Source of the DNA: Chrysomallon squamiferum
Taxonomy: Eukaryota > Mollusca > Gastropoda > Neomphalida > Peltospiridae
Assembly (NCBI GenBank): GCA_012295275.1
Contig: CM022665.1
Span: 42,522,652 to 42,586,651 of the forward strand
DNA length: 64,000 bases
Direction: 5' to 3'
Shown: positions 1 to 14,529 of the stretch, piece by piece
How the letters are laid out: every line of letters begins with the position of its first letter
How positions within the stretch are numbered: position 1 is the stretch's first letter
The notes under the pieces: generated by a model
What the model was told of the DNA's origin: nothing
The model's database searches: none
Seen by the model: the letters and a program-made list of their open reading frames with translations, nothing else
Program-made: the position numbers and the translations under genes

Positions 1-76
1 AGATTTTAAAACCAATGGAAGATTTAAAAAAAAAAAATTGTCCTAATTTTTTTTATCAAATTTGTAAGATATTCAC

Positions 77-207
77 CTCTCTGCTACAATAGCCTTTCTT
101 CTTTCTATCTCCTCAACCTGGTCTGGCTCTTTCTGTGCCAACTGCTGAGCCTGGACTTCCAGTTCCATGACCTGTTGTTCTTTTATCTTCATCTGGCTTT
201 CCAGCAT
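77..207 (-). CDS. SPTBN1: Beta-spectrin exon 27 (residues 1422-1464), last exon in the window
   Basis: Begins [20 protein letters not shown] then [10 protein letters not shown] and ends IVAE plus two bases of the next codon at GAGAG|GTGAAT. This is the charged B helix of the twelfth repeat region. Positions 1-76 are the start of the next intron; the gene continues outside the window. Confidence 0.95.
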
Positions 208-3200
208 CTAAATTTACAAACATTTACTTTCTTATTTTTGTCCAGTATGTACAACAAAGATATTTCTCCAAAACAGCATCAAGAACAAAATGTAAAGAGT
301 CTTATTCAGGTACGTATTTATTTTTAAATTATATATAACAGAGAGGGAGAGGGATATCGTAGGTAAAAAAAGATGTAGACTAAAACTAGAACTAAGAGAT
401 GAGATGAGATGAGATGAGAGAGAGAGAGAGAGAGAGAGAGAGCTTTTAAAAACTTACATGTTGTTTCTGGACATTAAGATTGACAGTGGTGAGGTCCTTT
501 CCAAAATCTTCAGATGTAATGACCTGGGATTCAAGGGCACTAATCCATCCATCAACATCATCACAACTCTGCTTGAAGAGTATAGAACGATTAGCATCAA
601 ACAACTTCTCTCCCTTTGTCTTGGTGGTTTCCTCCAGTTCTGCCCACTGTTCATTCAGATTTGCCAGGATTGGCTCAAGCTGTTCAGAACATTCTGGTTT
701 CTCTCGGATCAGTGCCTCACCCTCCTGCAAAATATATATATATTTTTTTTTAATTTCAAAAATTTCAAAAATAAATGACAATTATTTAGCCTTTAATTTA
801 TGTAAATTCATAGTTCAGCCATGTTTAAAGGAAGAAAACTGCAACAAGGCAATGTGCTATGTAAAAATTTCTTACATATATTCATAAGTGTCTGTTTAAT
901 CAGTTCAAAAAATAAGTGACAAGTACTTGTTCTTTAGTTTTAGTTTAAACATTAGATAACAGACATTTCTTACATATATTCACTGATGTCTTTTTAACTG
1001 GCACTATTTAGTACTTATAGTCAATGTACTTTTATTTTCACATCCTATTATATATATGATGGGGAAACTTAGAATTATTAGTTTGGAATAAATCCATTCT
1101 TGGTAGAAATTAAATTCCAAACCTGAATGAGGTGTTCCAGTCTTTCTTTATTTGCAGCAATCTCTGACTCAAATGCCTGGTGTCGCATGTATTTGCTGTG
1201 AAGATTCTTAGCGTCTCTGTAAGATTCATCCTGGGCAGCAGCCATCTTGTCATTCAGCCAGTCACTCAACTGGAATACAAGTAATTATTTCAATGAAAAC
1301 AAAACAAACTAAAGTCACTGTAGTAGCAGATGAATAAAAATACTCATGCACATTCTGAATAGCTTCTCAGTCCTTTATTTTCTTTTTTACTTCTCTCTGC
1401 TTTTCTATTTTCACAAATTACAGAATACAAAATGCTAAACATTTTTAAAGTGAAAAGATAATTTTAAAGATATTTCTACAGTGTACATAAACCATATCTG
1501 TAAAATATTAATTATCTGTCTCCAAACAGAATGGAAAATAAACAGAGAATATATTTATCATCTTTTCATGTCAGATGTTGTTATTAAATATTGTTTTAAC
1601 TATAAACAACATTTCTGTTTTTAGTACTGTCTCCAACAAAGTATTTATTGAAAAACAAAAGATGAAAGGAATTTATGCTCAATTCAGATAACGATGTAGG
1701 TGATATATTTGAAGATTGAAATCAAAGAAAACAAGGAAGGTAGACCTCTATCAACATACCTCGTCAGTTTCTTGCAGGAACTGTTGCAGCATGTGCTGAT
1801 CTTTAAGTCGTTCGAGTTGGTCATCTGCACGCTGGCGATTATTGTTTCGTCTTTAAGACAGAAGAAAAAATTCCAGAATGGTATACATGACTTAAATCTT
1901 ATCAATATAAATATTCTATTATTTTTGTTACATCTTTAACACAGAAGAAAAATTCCAAAATACAAATAGATAACTTAAATCTTATCAATATAAATGTGCT
2001 GTTATTCTGGTTACCTTTTAATGTAGAAGAAAAATTCCAAAATACAAATACATAACTTAAATCTTATCAATCTAAACATACTATTATTATCTGCTTCCTA
2101 ACCATTAGTTTATTTTCTTACTAGACTGCTGAAATGAAAGATAAACATATCCTTATTACTAAAATAAACATGAAGAAGAAATGCTGCTAGTGCAATCGTC
2201 ATAACACTATTATTAGTTTTTTCTTAGTTTATGTAATATTTCTACAAGGATTCTCTTCTTAACTCCAAGGAAATCTGCATCATACTTAAAAAGACAGATA
2301 AGAACATTTCTCAGAGTGGAATATACTTATTTTTTTTTTTTTTTCCTTCCCTATCTTTTTATTCTATTTCTGTTGCTTTTAGGACGTTTAATTTGGGATC
2401 TCTTTTCTTCACATACCTTTCGTTTATGTTTTCAGCTTTTTTCTGTATTTTGTCAGCAGCAAAATGATTCTCGTCAATGAGTCGATCAGCAAACTGCAGA
2501 ACTGCGTTGATTTTCTCATCATTTGCATCCATAGTTGTGATAAATGCTTCATGTCGCTTGATCAGATTCTCTGCTTGCTGGACAGAATTCTTCAAAACAA
2601 AACAAAATATGTATCTATCTGGTCATAAAAATCTCTTGCTGCTGCAAGTTAGTTATCTGCAATCATCAATTGTAATATAATGTTTATGATATTATTACTT
2701 GAAAATTTGATATGGTTCTTAAACTTGCAATTTAATAAAATTTCAGTAAAATATAATTCTGGTTCTTTGGGGGAAAATTACTAATTAAACCAACACCTAC
2801 TGTGATTTATTGTTTATTATTATTATTTTTTTTTTTTTTTTTTTTTATATTTATTTTTATTATTATTATTATTTTAAAAAAAAAAAAAAAATGTAAAAAA
2901 TATTTAAATTTTATAAAAAAAAAAAATAGAATATCTGTATATTATTACATCTGTCTAATAAATCATTTTGCTGTTGATACTACATGCAATATTTTTCTAG
3001 GAATAAAAACTAATTTGATCTTAAATCACTGATTGTTTTAGAAATCTAAATAAAAACATTAATGAAAACTGATTTCATTATATTTATATTTATATATTTT
3101 AATACTTTAGGTTTCAATAATAACAGTAGCAGCTCTCATTATTTTTTAAACAGTGATTTCTCTTTACAAAAAAATTATAATAATAATAATTATTATTATT

Positions 3201-5120
3201 ATAATTATTTTAAAGGAGTTTCAGGGTACTAGAATATTAAAATTTAAATTTCCATGTCAACATGCTGTTTACAACAAAATACATTTATTCAAGAAAAAAA
3301 AAAAAAATAATAAATAAATAAATAAAATCAAAAAGAAGGAAAAAAGGAACGATATTAATCCTAAAAAAATGCCTGCATTACTCTGATAATGATAACTGAA
3401 TTCGAATTAATGACTAAAAATAATAACTGAAAAAAAACAAAAAAAAACAAACATCAGCTACATAATTGTTATATTTGTCTGTAATAAATAACTAAATCAA
3501 TTATTTTACCACAATAATCTTAATCTGATTTTAAGCCTTTTTTTCTGTCTGTAAATTAGTGTTAACCAGCATTAACGTATACATGGTATAACATGCAATC
3601 TATTTAAGCTGCATAAACACCATGCTAAAACTAAATACTATTTTTTTTTTTTTTTTTTTTTTTTTTATATATAATTGAATGTTTTTTTGTCACTGAAGTA
3701 TTAAAAACTTTTAAAAGCTGAATTCATGCTTGCTATTTTATTTTAAAATGAAAAAGTAATCAAAAATTAAAATCTTAAGGAAATGAATCCATTAAGAAGT
3801 TTATATAAATTTAAAAAGCTAATATTAACTAATTAGAGTTTTACTTATCCATTCACAGGATTAGTAAATATATATGCTGGATTATTGACTGTTAATCCAT
3901 TTAACATTTTTAATTGTATCAGAACACACAGTTACATATATATTTCTTATACACATTGAATTAAGGGGAGGGAAATACATTTTCAAATGTTAATTCTGGC
4001 TACAAAATTGTTATGAGTTATGGAGGTAATATAAGTATTTGTTTTACAATAGGTTTTTTTTTGGTTATAATTTTTGTTTTATATGTTAATGTTAATTCTT
4101 CTTAAACTTTCCAAATATTGAATTAAATTTATACAAATTAGAGACCATACTAGAATAAACAAGAAATGGAAATTATGAATTAACAGCTGAATCGTAAGCA
4201 TTCTTAAGAAGCTGAAAAAGTAGAAGTTTCATTACTGCAGTGAGATATAGTTGGATATATTACATTAGCTAACCTAACATCCAACTTCAATCTGATAAAT
4301 ACATAAATACAATCATCCACATCCAGCAAAGAATCCAATAGTAAAAATAAAAACTATTAAAAACATGATAAATCCCAGAAAATAAGAACAGAAATAAAAT
4401 AATAAAAATATTAAACAAATATAGAAAGCATTTAAAAAATAAATACAAAATCAATCTGTATCAAGAATATATAAATAACACTAAAAGCCGTGCCTTTGTT
4501 CTTCCATCACCAGAAGATTGCTTTTAGCATTTTGTGCTTTTGCACGGTGTACTAAAATAATTTATATATTTTTTTTTTTTAACTAATATGTTACTCTGAA
4601 ACAAAAAAATAAAATAAAATTAAAATTAAAAGAAATATATATATATACACAAAAATAAAGAAAATATATATGGATGATGAATATTAGAAGTACAATATCT
4701 GCCACATGAAGAAGGTTATTAAGCATATTTTGGTAATAAGCTAAATGAAACTAAAAATAATGATCATGCAAATTTCATGCATGAATGAGATGTATATGTA
4801 CAATCATGCATTGCTATACCAGAAATGTTTACTGAAGCTACACAAATGGTTTACCTGTCTATCTATTAGGCCAACTGTACTCTGCATAACAGAATGTATC
4901 ACGAAAATGAGCATTACAAAATGAAAAGCTTTCATTACTAACATTGGTGCTTTGACAAGAAAATAATGGATTATTCCACAAATATTTGCTATAAACTATA
5001 CCATTAAAATATTATTTGATGTATCCTTTTTAAATATTCCATTTACATACACAGAAAGATATTTTTTGGTATGATAATAACAACTTTAAATTTAAAAACA
5101 ATCTAAAAAAAAAACTAAAT

Positions 5121-5151
<31 letters not shown>

Positions 5152-8100
5152 GGATTTTAAAAATAAACATTTAATTAAAAATTGTAAAAGTATCTAAATT
5201 AATACTCAAGTTAATTTTTTTACTCTGAACTTAATATTTATACAAATCAACTGCTATGTCAAAACTGTTAGAGGAGGTTATGATACAAACAGTGTCCTAA
5301 CTATACTTTAAGTTAGTCAAAGCACCGGATAATTGACATAATAATTAAACAATTACACTATCAATGACAAAAATATTCTGGTATGAAATGATAGCCACAA
5401 GTATGAAACAATTCCCAAATTCCCACTATGATGATCTGGCAGATGATTAAAATGATGTGGAAACTGGACAATATGATATTTGAGCAGCGTGCCATTAAAA
5501 AAAAAAATTAATAATGAATTAATTGCATGACACAAGTAAAAAATCATCTACATCATGCAGCCAAGTTCAAACAAACTGCTCATCAACAGTGTTAGTGTTT
5601 AAAGGTTAAAACCAACTTGAATTATCTGTAAAACTTGTAACAATGCATTGATAATCAACTTGGTGCAAAATAATGTGTTCTTAAATTGTAAGAAATTTTA
5701 TTTTCTAAAATAATCATCTGCTGTCTGCTATTAGCAATATCATTCAAATGAATTATTAAATAGCCTAACAAGAAATATTATACTGTATTTATTATTGAGA
5801 CATTTCAAGAAATTCCTTACAGACTGTCTTATTAAATTAAGAGACATCAAATAGAGAACTTGAGACAGAATTATCATTATACTCACTGGAACATCTTCTT
5901 TAGACAAGAAATTCTCCTGCTGGTTGAGCAGAACCTCTGCTTGTTTGGCATCACGAAGGAACATCTGAATTAAATGAAAGACATTACACATCCAAAAAAA
6001 AAAAAAATAATAATAATAATAATAAGTAAATTTGAAAATAAATTTCTATTTAAAACAGTTAAATTTTTTTAAATTTAATTCACATTCAAAATCATAAAAA
6101 TGAATGTTATTATTCTACAATAATAAATTTTATTAATCTTGATTTTTTTTTTAACAATAATTTTAAAAATTACTTTTAAATTTTAAAATGTTAAAAATTT
6201 ATTACACTGATGAAGTGATACATTATTAAGTTTAATTAAAATTTAACCTGGTAGTTGAGACTTTGTGAAAGAAGTTGTTGTCTGTTCTCCCACATCTGAT
6301 GTAGTTCTTTCCAGCCATCATCAAGAGCTTGAAGTCGCTATTATAACACAAAAATACATAACATCAGATTTTTTGTACAGAAATGAATGTTTGCATCAGA
6401 TAAATAAAATAAAAAAAAAAAAAAAAAAAAAAAAAATGAGTAACAATATTTTTACAAATAAATTTTTGAATCAGTGGGAATATATATCTGAAATGAAGAC
6501 ACTTCAAAATGATATTACTGTTAATTAAAGAAGTGAAAAAGAATCAATTCTGTACTACTTACACAAATTAAATGGACTAGTTCACATTATGTTTTAAAAA
6601 CATTTAATAATGTGCTTTTTAAAGAAAACTTTATTTTATTTTTGATGTTCAACTACTAAAGGAATAAGTATTTAATCAATAGAAACTATTATACCTGTTT
6701 AAGGAACATATACTGTGGATCGTGTTCCTGTCCCTCTGTCACCTTGTCACCAAACTCTTTGATCTTAGCATACTCAGGTGCGTAAGCGTCAATCTCGTCC
6801 TTGATCTGCTGGTGCTGGTTGAGCAGCTTCTCAGCATCAGCCAGGCTGTTTGGTATGTCCTCTGATGCAATTGTCGTCTGCGTGCGTGCCAGCCACTGCT
6901 GGAAGTGATCGAGGCTGCCGAGGAAACGTTGCAGTTCTCCAGCTTCTCCAAGCTTCTCATCACGTTCTTTCAACTACACAAAACAAGCAGAATGGCATAA
7001 ATTTATGTTTTATATAAACTGTACCTAAATTAATGTTTTATATAAACTGTAAGTAAATTAATGTTTTATTTAAACTGTATCTTTGTTATAGTTTTTTTTT
7101 TTTTTTCTCTCATGTGTTTTGTTCAATAACATAACCATTTATCTATTATTTCCATTTAAGTTTCAATAACCATTTACAAGTCAATTAAAAAAAATTATAA
7201 TAATAATTTAAGTATCATTAAAAGAAATTTGTTTTCTGAATATCTAAAAAGACAAGACCAAGCCTTCATGTACAAGAACTGAAAGATGAAAATTCCAATT
7301 AACCCATTTATCACAGGACTTCACCTGAAGTTATATAATTTTGATAATGACAGACACTGATAAGAAGATATAACCAACCATTTCCTTGAGGTCCATCCAG
7401 ACGTTGTTGATTTCAGCAACCTTCTCACGAATAGCCTGGGCTTCTTCTGGTTTCTCCTCCTGAAGTCTTTCTGCTTCATTTTGAAGAGATTCAAGCTGTA
7501 ATATGACAGTTATAAATACATTTATCTTCCCTGAATGTATTTCAATAAAAAAATATGTTCTTAATCAAAGTATAAAAAAATATTACCACAAAATGTTTTT
7601 TTATTTTTGTTGTTTTTATTCTTTTAATTTTTTTTTTTGAACTCGTAAATAATAAAATAAACAAACTGACATTTTAGTTACCACTACTAAATGTTAGAAC
7701 ACTGTGCTCATCAAGGTTTTGTGTTTTTTTCACTGGGATTATTACAACACCTTTATTCTTAAATTTTTTATCTGCTGAACTAATCAATTTATTTTCTAAA
7801 AATAAAATTCATTATCATATCTGTGCATCTTCAAAGTAATTAATTATATTTGTAGATTTATTTCTTCTGCTATATATTTTATCATAAATGTTAATAGATA
7901 TTAAAGCTTATATAGGTGATGAATGTTGAAGTGTTTACTTTAGCCTGAATGGCAGCAAGATCTCTCTCCATTCCGCTGAGTCTGCGCTGAAGTGTCATCA
8001 CACCAGCAAGATCGTTTCCTAACTCCTCTGTCGATTCTATCACTTTGGTCTTCTCATGAATCCAGCTCTGCAAAGTTTAGAATGTTATTTTGAATAATTG

Positions 8101-11100
8101 AATAAATGAGGAAGAGGAATTAAGCCAGGAAGGTAGTCTAGAAAATTAAAGGAACAGAATTTCTATGAATCTCTGTAATACTACCTAACAAAAGTGCCAC
8201 TGAAAATCATTTAAAATGTAGTATTCTAAAGTATATAACATTATTTGAAATATTTGAAATAAATACGGAAGAGGATACTTTAAAATTGTTAAGGAATAGA
8301 TTTGTTATGAATCTCTGGAATACAACTTAACAAAAATGCCACTGAAATTTATTTAAAATGTAGTATTTTTAAACAAATATTTAATCTGGCATCAATCTTC
8401 TGTAGGAATTAAAAATAAGAATACAAATCATCACTTACAATTGTCTCATTACATTCAATATGGAAGTTTTGAAGTCCATGAGCAAGATTGATTTCATCAC
8501 GTTTCTGGTCCAACATTTCACGAAGTTTGTTCCAGCTGTAAAAACGAAACATAACTGAATTAAAATTCATATTAGTTTAGACATAAGTTTATAATAAACC
8601 TAATAATAAGTCAAAACATTAAAACAAATAAATAAATTAATTAAAAACTGAATGTGAAATTTATAGATTCAGATTAAAAGATTAATGTCTATATTTGCAT
8701 TGTAATGTGTTTTATTTAATTCAATGTCAGAATATAAAGAAAAATCCAAACATATTTGAATTATAATTTTAATAAACATCCAACAATAATTTTAAAAAAA
8801 TAAATGAAATAAAAAGAATAAACAAGTGATAAATACACACAATTATTCATCTATTTTGTTTTTTCTTTTATTCAGATCTCAAATATTGATCAGATCTGCA
8901 TAATTATATTCATTATTTAAAACATTTAAGCTCTATGGAAAGTTAAATAACCCTGCTAGCAACCTTCCACTGAGCTTGTTCAGATCTGCATATTTATATT
9001 CATTATTTAAAACATTTTGGCTCTACGGAAAGTTAAACAACCATGCTACCAACCTTCCATTGAGCTTGTTCTGTCGAGCAACAACTTCTTCAGCATTTGG
9101 ATGTTCCACCTGAAGAAGCTGTCTGGCCAGCTGGTTGACGACCGCCACTTTTGATGCTGACGAGTTCATCTCATTCTTGAAGCTTTCGAAACGGTGCTTC
9201 ATGATAGCAAGCTCTTCAATATCGTCGGTTACAATGATTGTGGTGAGGAATTTCTCCTATTATTGAAAACAAAGATTAATAAAATTGTTATATTACTTTT
9301 AAGATGGAAAAATTCAAAATTGTCATTCTTAATTTGTCAACTGAATTCAACATGAATAAGGAGGTTACGAACTGCAGTTAAATTGCTACATGTTTACATT
9401 ATCATCCAAAGATTAATTCTTAAGTAAAATTTTAATACAATTCTATTTGTTGTGTCAGAAGAAAAAGCTATCAGAAGTATTATAAATTTATTTACCTTTT
9501 CATCAATCCAAGTTTCCACTCCATCTGCCTCATTGAAGAGCTTGTACAGCGAAAGTGCATCAAGTAACCTTTGTTTTCTGATTTTGGCCAGTTCCAGAAG
9601 TTCTTGGTAACGGCGGTCAATGCTACCAAGACGACTCTGGACATCAGGTGATTCACGGTCCTAAAAAATATTTTATATTTATAATAAAGTTTCAATAGTA
9701 GCTACCTAGATCAAGTTTTTATCCACATGTCTAGTTATTTAACTTTACTGTAATTATCAAACATTACAACAGACTGCACAGACTTTTCATTTGATGTAAA
9801 AGGTGAATTGGCAAGATTATAGACGAGGGTATTTAATTTTATTAAATTATAACACAACTAAGACAACAGGATAGTATTCTGACCTTTAATAATAAACCAC
9901 TGACGTAAAAACCACATATGATCCTTTAAAATAACAAACTGGCAGTCTTTGATTTATACTGAATTAAAATGTATTCTTACACATTTCACCAAACATACAC
10001 TAGCTCAGACAGTTCATAAACTATAAGTAACATGTTGGCACTGTGTTTACACATGAAAATAAAGATTCTGAGGGTCATAGTAAGACTTACTTGTTCTCCG
10101 AGGCTGGCAGCCTGTTCATGAAGGGCCTCAATAACACTCTGGTAGTTCTTAAGGTCATCAGTTACTTCCTGCAAGAAAAATAATTAAAATTTACCTAACA
10201 GATTGTGTTTATGATTTTATTATTTCTTTTTTAAAACATTTAGTCTTGTTTCTTTTTTGCTACTTGAATATATATGAAGGCCCATCTTTACTATACAGTG
10301 AATTCACTACAATATAATAGCTGGAAGTGACCCAGTCATGATCACTGAAGACTAAATCAATACCACATTTAAAAGACAATGCTTGGCTCAAGATTAACAT
10401 TCACCATGCACTTATTTGTTACTTGATATTCACAGTAAATCTCAGGTGACTGCATAGTATGGACACCCATCTAATATACCATCAATAACAATCTAAGACT
10501 AGATTTTTTTTTTTTTTTTAAATAGATTAATTGTTTTGGTTTGCTTTGGTGTTGATCTCTGCATTTCTGAATTTTAGCAATATATGAAATAATAATTCAT
10601 ATGTGTTTCACATATTATGTTAGCTTTAATACAGTATCAAAAATTTCATACAATACTATATTAAATATTTTATTATTAAATTTCTATAAAGACTAAATGT
10701 GTTTACAGTTGTCTTACTTTGTGTTTCTTCAGCAGGAACTGTACACTGGCTTCATCCTTCCCAACATCCTCACTTGAAACAAGACGCAGTGTGTCAACCA
10801 TCCAGACATCAACATCATCAGCATCAGCAAAGAACTGAAAATTTATCAATTATTTAGAACTTTTTCTAATACAAAAATTCAAATAATGAATTATATTTTT
10901 AATGCAATTTCTACTTATTAATTTATAATCCCAATGATTGAAAAAAATAATTAAAGATTAAAAATTCAAAAAAGATTTCTCATTGGCTTCATCCAGCTAA
11001 CATGCAATTACGAAATTTATACTTGTACATAAAATATCTGAAAATTATTACAAAAACATATGTTTTAATGTGTTTTAATGAAGAAATCCTGTAATACCTG

Positions 11101-14100
11101 GTAGAAGTCAACAGCCTCATTAAGGCGTTTTTTACGAAATGCCGCCAGATCAATGAGACTTTCCCACTGCTGGTTGATCTCATCTGTGCGACTCTGTATC
11201 TTGTCTGCACCGAAATTCCCAGCACTGATGAGGTCATTGCCGACTTCCAGGACAGACTGCAGGTGACTGTGCCGGGCAGTCATCTCGTCTTCCATGGCCT
11301 GAATAAACAGATTACGGTTAATAACAACCTAAGCTTTCAACAATAAACAAATTTAGTTTAACCCGTTCATACATAAAATTTGTTTTCAGCAATAAAAACA
11401 AATAAGTAAACCTGTTGTTAATAATAATAGCTCATATGAAATTATACTACTTATTTTATACACATAAGATTAAATATGGATTTTCTTGTTTCAGAGTTAA
11501 AAATTAATTATCTATTTTTACTTAAATATCATTCTTTAAATAACAAATGAATTTTATAGATTAATTCAAAATAAAATCATGTTTTTGGGTTTTTTTTAAT
11601 AATATACCTTGTGTTTGTTGAGGAGCAAGTGAACACTGGTAAGGTCGTGGCCAAGGTCAGGTGATGACATCAACTGTTCCTTCTCTCTAATCCATCCCTC
11701 CTCGTCAGCCATGTCCCAGTAGAACTGCCACATTTTGCGAGACTCCTCGAGTCGGGCACGGCGTTCAGCTGCAAGCTCATTCAGTTCATCATACGCAGCA
11801 TTCAAAGTGGACTTTCTTTCTTTCACCACTTCTGGGTCGCAGGGAAGGAAGCCTAAAAACATACACAAATTTATGTAACAGAGGGGGTTTTTTTGTTGTT
11901 TTTTTTATCAAATTTTATTCTTTATTTTGAGAAAAATATAAAAGTACTGATAATTAAAAAAAAATAAAATAAAATAAAATCTAGTAAAATGAAATCAAAA
12001 TCAAACAAAAATATTAAAAGACAATTTGCTGATATTTTCTTCAAAATCTCAAACTTAAAAATATGCATTTTGATTCATTACATATCCAGCCAATAGCCAA
12101 TTTTTTTTTTTTTTTTACTGGGCCTGGGATGTTGTTAAACAACCAGTCATTGCCACATACCTCCTAACTCCTGGGAATCATCATCAATGAACTGAGATGC
12201 GGAATTGTTGACCATTTTCACTCGTTCTCCAACAACGTGGATGTCGGCTTCGAGGAGACTGTGTTTCTGTAGCAGATCCTCGACTCCCATCAAGTGTTTT
12301 CCGTAGTCTTCAGACATCAGTCTAGCCTTGATTTCCTCCATCCAGTCAAGTATGTAGAGCATTTCCTGGAAGATCTTCTGCAGGTTCAGAGTCATCTGGA
12401 GGCGCATTCGACGGGTACGGAGCAACTCCAGCAGGTACTTCCACAGTCGAAGAACATTTTCTTTCCTAGTAAAATATTTATGATAAGTATTATTTAAAAA
12501 ATCCATAAACATTAATCCACACAAATTAATTAATTTATTTTTATTATAAATTTAATAAAGACCTGCTGAAAAGCATTTGTGAAAAACTGATAGCATTTCT
12601 AATGATATTTATTCTAATGATATTTATTAATCCACATAAATACAAAATATATTCCATTACCAAAAAGTTTCAAGTACTATTTTGCATACATTTTGATTTC
12701 AGATTTACCACATTAGACATACATACCTTTTGACTGTTTCAAGACTGATCTGAAACAAATTTTCCAGGTTACTTATAAATAATTTTAACTCACCTTGCAT
12801 TTATTCTGTCAATATCATGATAGTTTTCTTGGTCAAGCTCCATCGCCACGGAGACAACAGCCTGTACACGTTCCTCATAGGCGTTGATGTCAGTCTCGAT
12901 GGCTTCATGTTTCTTTGTGGCTGCTTCCACGGCCGCTAAGTCGCGTCCAAAGTTGTCCTGAGACACGAGACGCTGATTTTCACTCAGCCAGGTTTCACGC
13001 ATGCCAGCTTTTCTGTCAAATCGAGCTGCAAGCTGTTCCAGTTTCTCTTGTCTGGAATAAAAAAATAAATAAAATAAAATAAATACATAAATAAATAAAT
13101 GCATAAACTGAAGCTTTTTTTGCAAACAAAACTGAAACTGCATCTAATCTTGTGTATACCTCGACATATCAAAAAAATAAATAAATAAATAAATTTGTGA
13201 ACTGACAAACACTGAATAAAATAAATTTAAAATACATTTGTTTATTCCTTAATATAATAAAAATATATAAAACCTTGCAAAAGTTCTGCAAAGTTTCCCA
13301 AAGAAGTCATTCCAGTGCTATTTTCAGCACATCATAAAAATCCCTGTTATATCTGTAATTCAACATAACACACCTTCCACAAAATTGGTTTTCCAGTGAA
13401 GAATAAAAAAAAACGCAATTTATAAATTCAGAAAATAATATAATCATAGTACAGCAACATATTTTAATTATTAATAACCAACAGCATCTGACTTAATTGA
13501 AGATGCCATGGGGTCGATAATCTGACATTATAAAACTATAAAGACTTTTACCTGATCAGTTCTTCTCGGAGCGCAAGCTCTCTTTCATGTTCAGCTTTTT
13601 CCAGTTTTTCCCAAGCTTTGTTTATATCTGAAAGCATTTTCCCTTCTTTTGGAAAGTATGGCCGCTGGTTGTTGGCACGCATTTTACTCTGCAGGGTGAA
13701 CAGAAGAATCTCAAGGTTGCCCTTCTCGTCAAATCTGAAAATGAAACACATTTAATTATTAAAATATTCTTTTAATTTTATAATACTATATTTCTGTGAC
13801 TTTTTAAATCATTATTCTTAGGGAAATAATTCCCATAATGTGTTAATAAAGTGTTTTATTTTATTTTTGACAACAAAACTTACTTGGGAGGTTTTTCTAC
13901 AACACGGTAGGTGCTAAAAGCTGCTAGTTGTTGTTGTACACCAGTGAGGGAGTTGGCAAACTGTCGGTCATTCAGAATGACAATGGTCTGCTCAATCCAT
14001 TCCAACAGATCTGATGTCAAACTCTCATACTCATCTACCATCTTTTCTGACTCCAGTGTGTTGTCAATCACCTAAAACAAGACAACAAAATAATGTTAGT

Positions 14101-14498
14101 TTGTTATAATTATTGCAATAAAATAACTTTCACAAAAATAATCAATAAATAAATATAACAATATTAAACTAATCAGTCATGTAAAATCATAAATATAAAA
14201 CAAATATAGAATTTTTTCATATATACATTTTTTTGAAAACTGTCCAGTGATGTTTGGGCATTACTGTAATAAATAAAAATCATTACAAAATGCTTTGATG
14301 GTCTTTTTATTTTGTTATAGTTAATAGAACTGTATTCTAACCGTTTATACAGATTCAGTCAGTTAACAATCTGTTACATCCAGAAGATGATATCATTCAC
14401 ATTATGATTTTGGCAATAGATATACAACATAAAAAACCAACCCAGAAGATAAACAATTTTAATTTTATATATATCTAGACATACAGACACAGATGCAG

Positions 14499-14529
<31 letters not shown>

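Noticed and set aside
480-887. 135-residue plus-strand open frame
   Set aside because: It is the antisense shadow of beta-spectrin exon 26.
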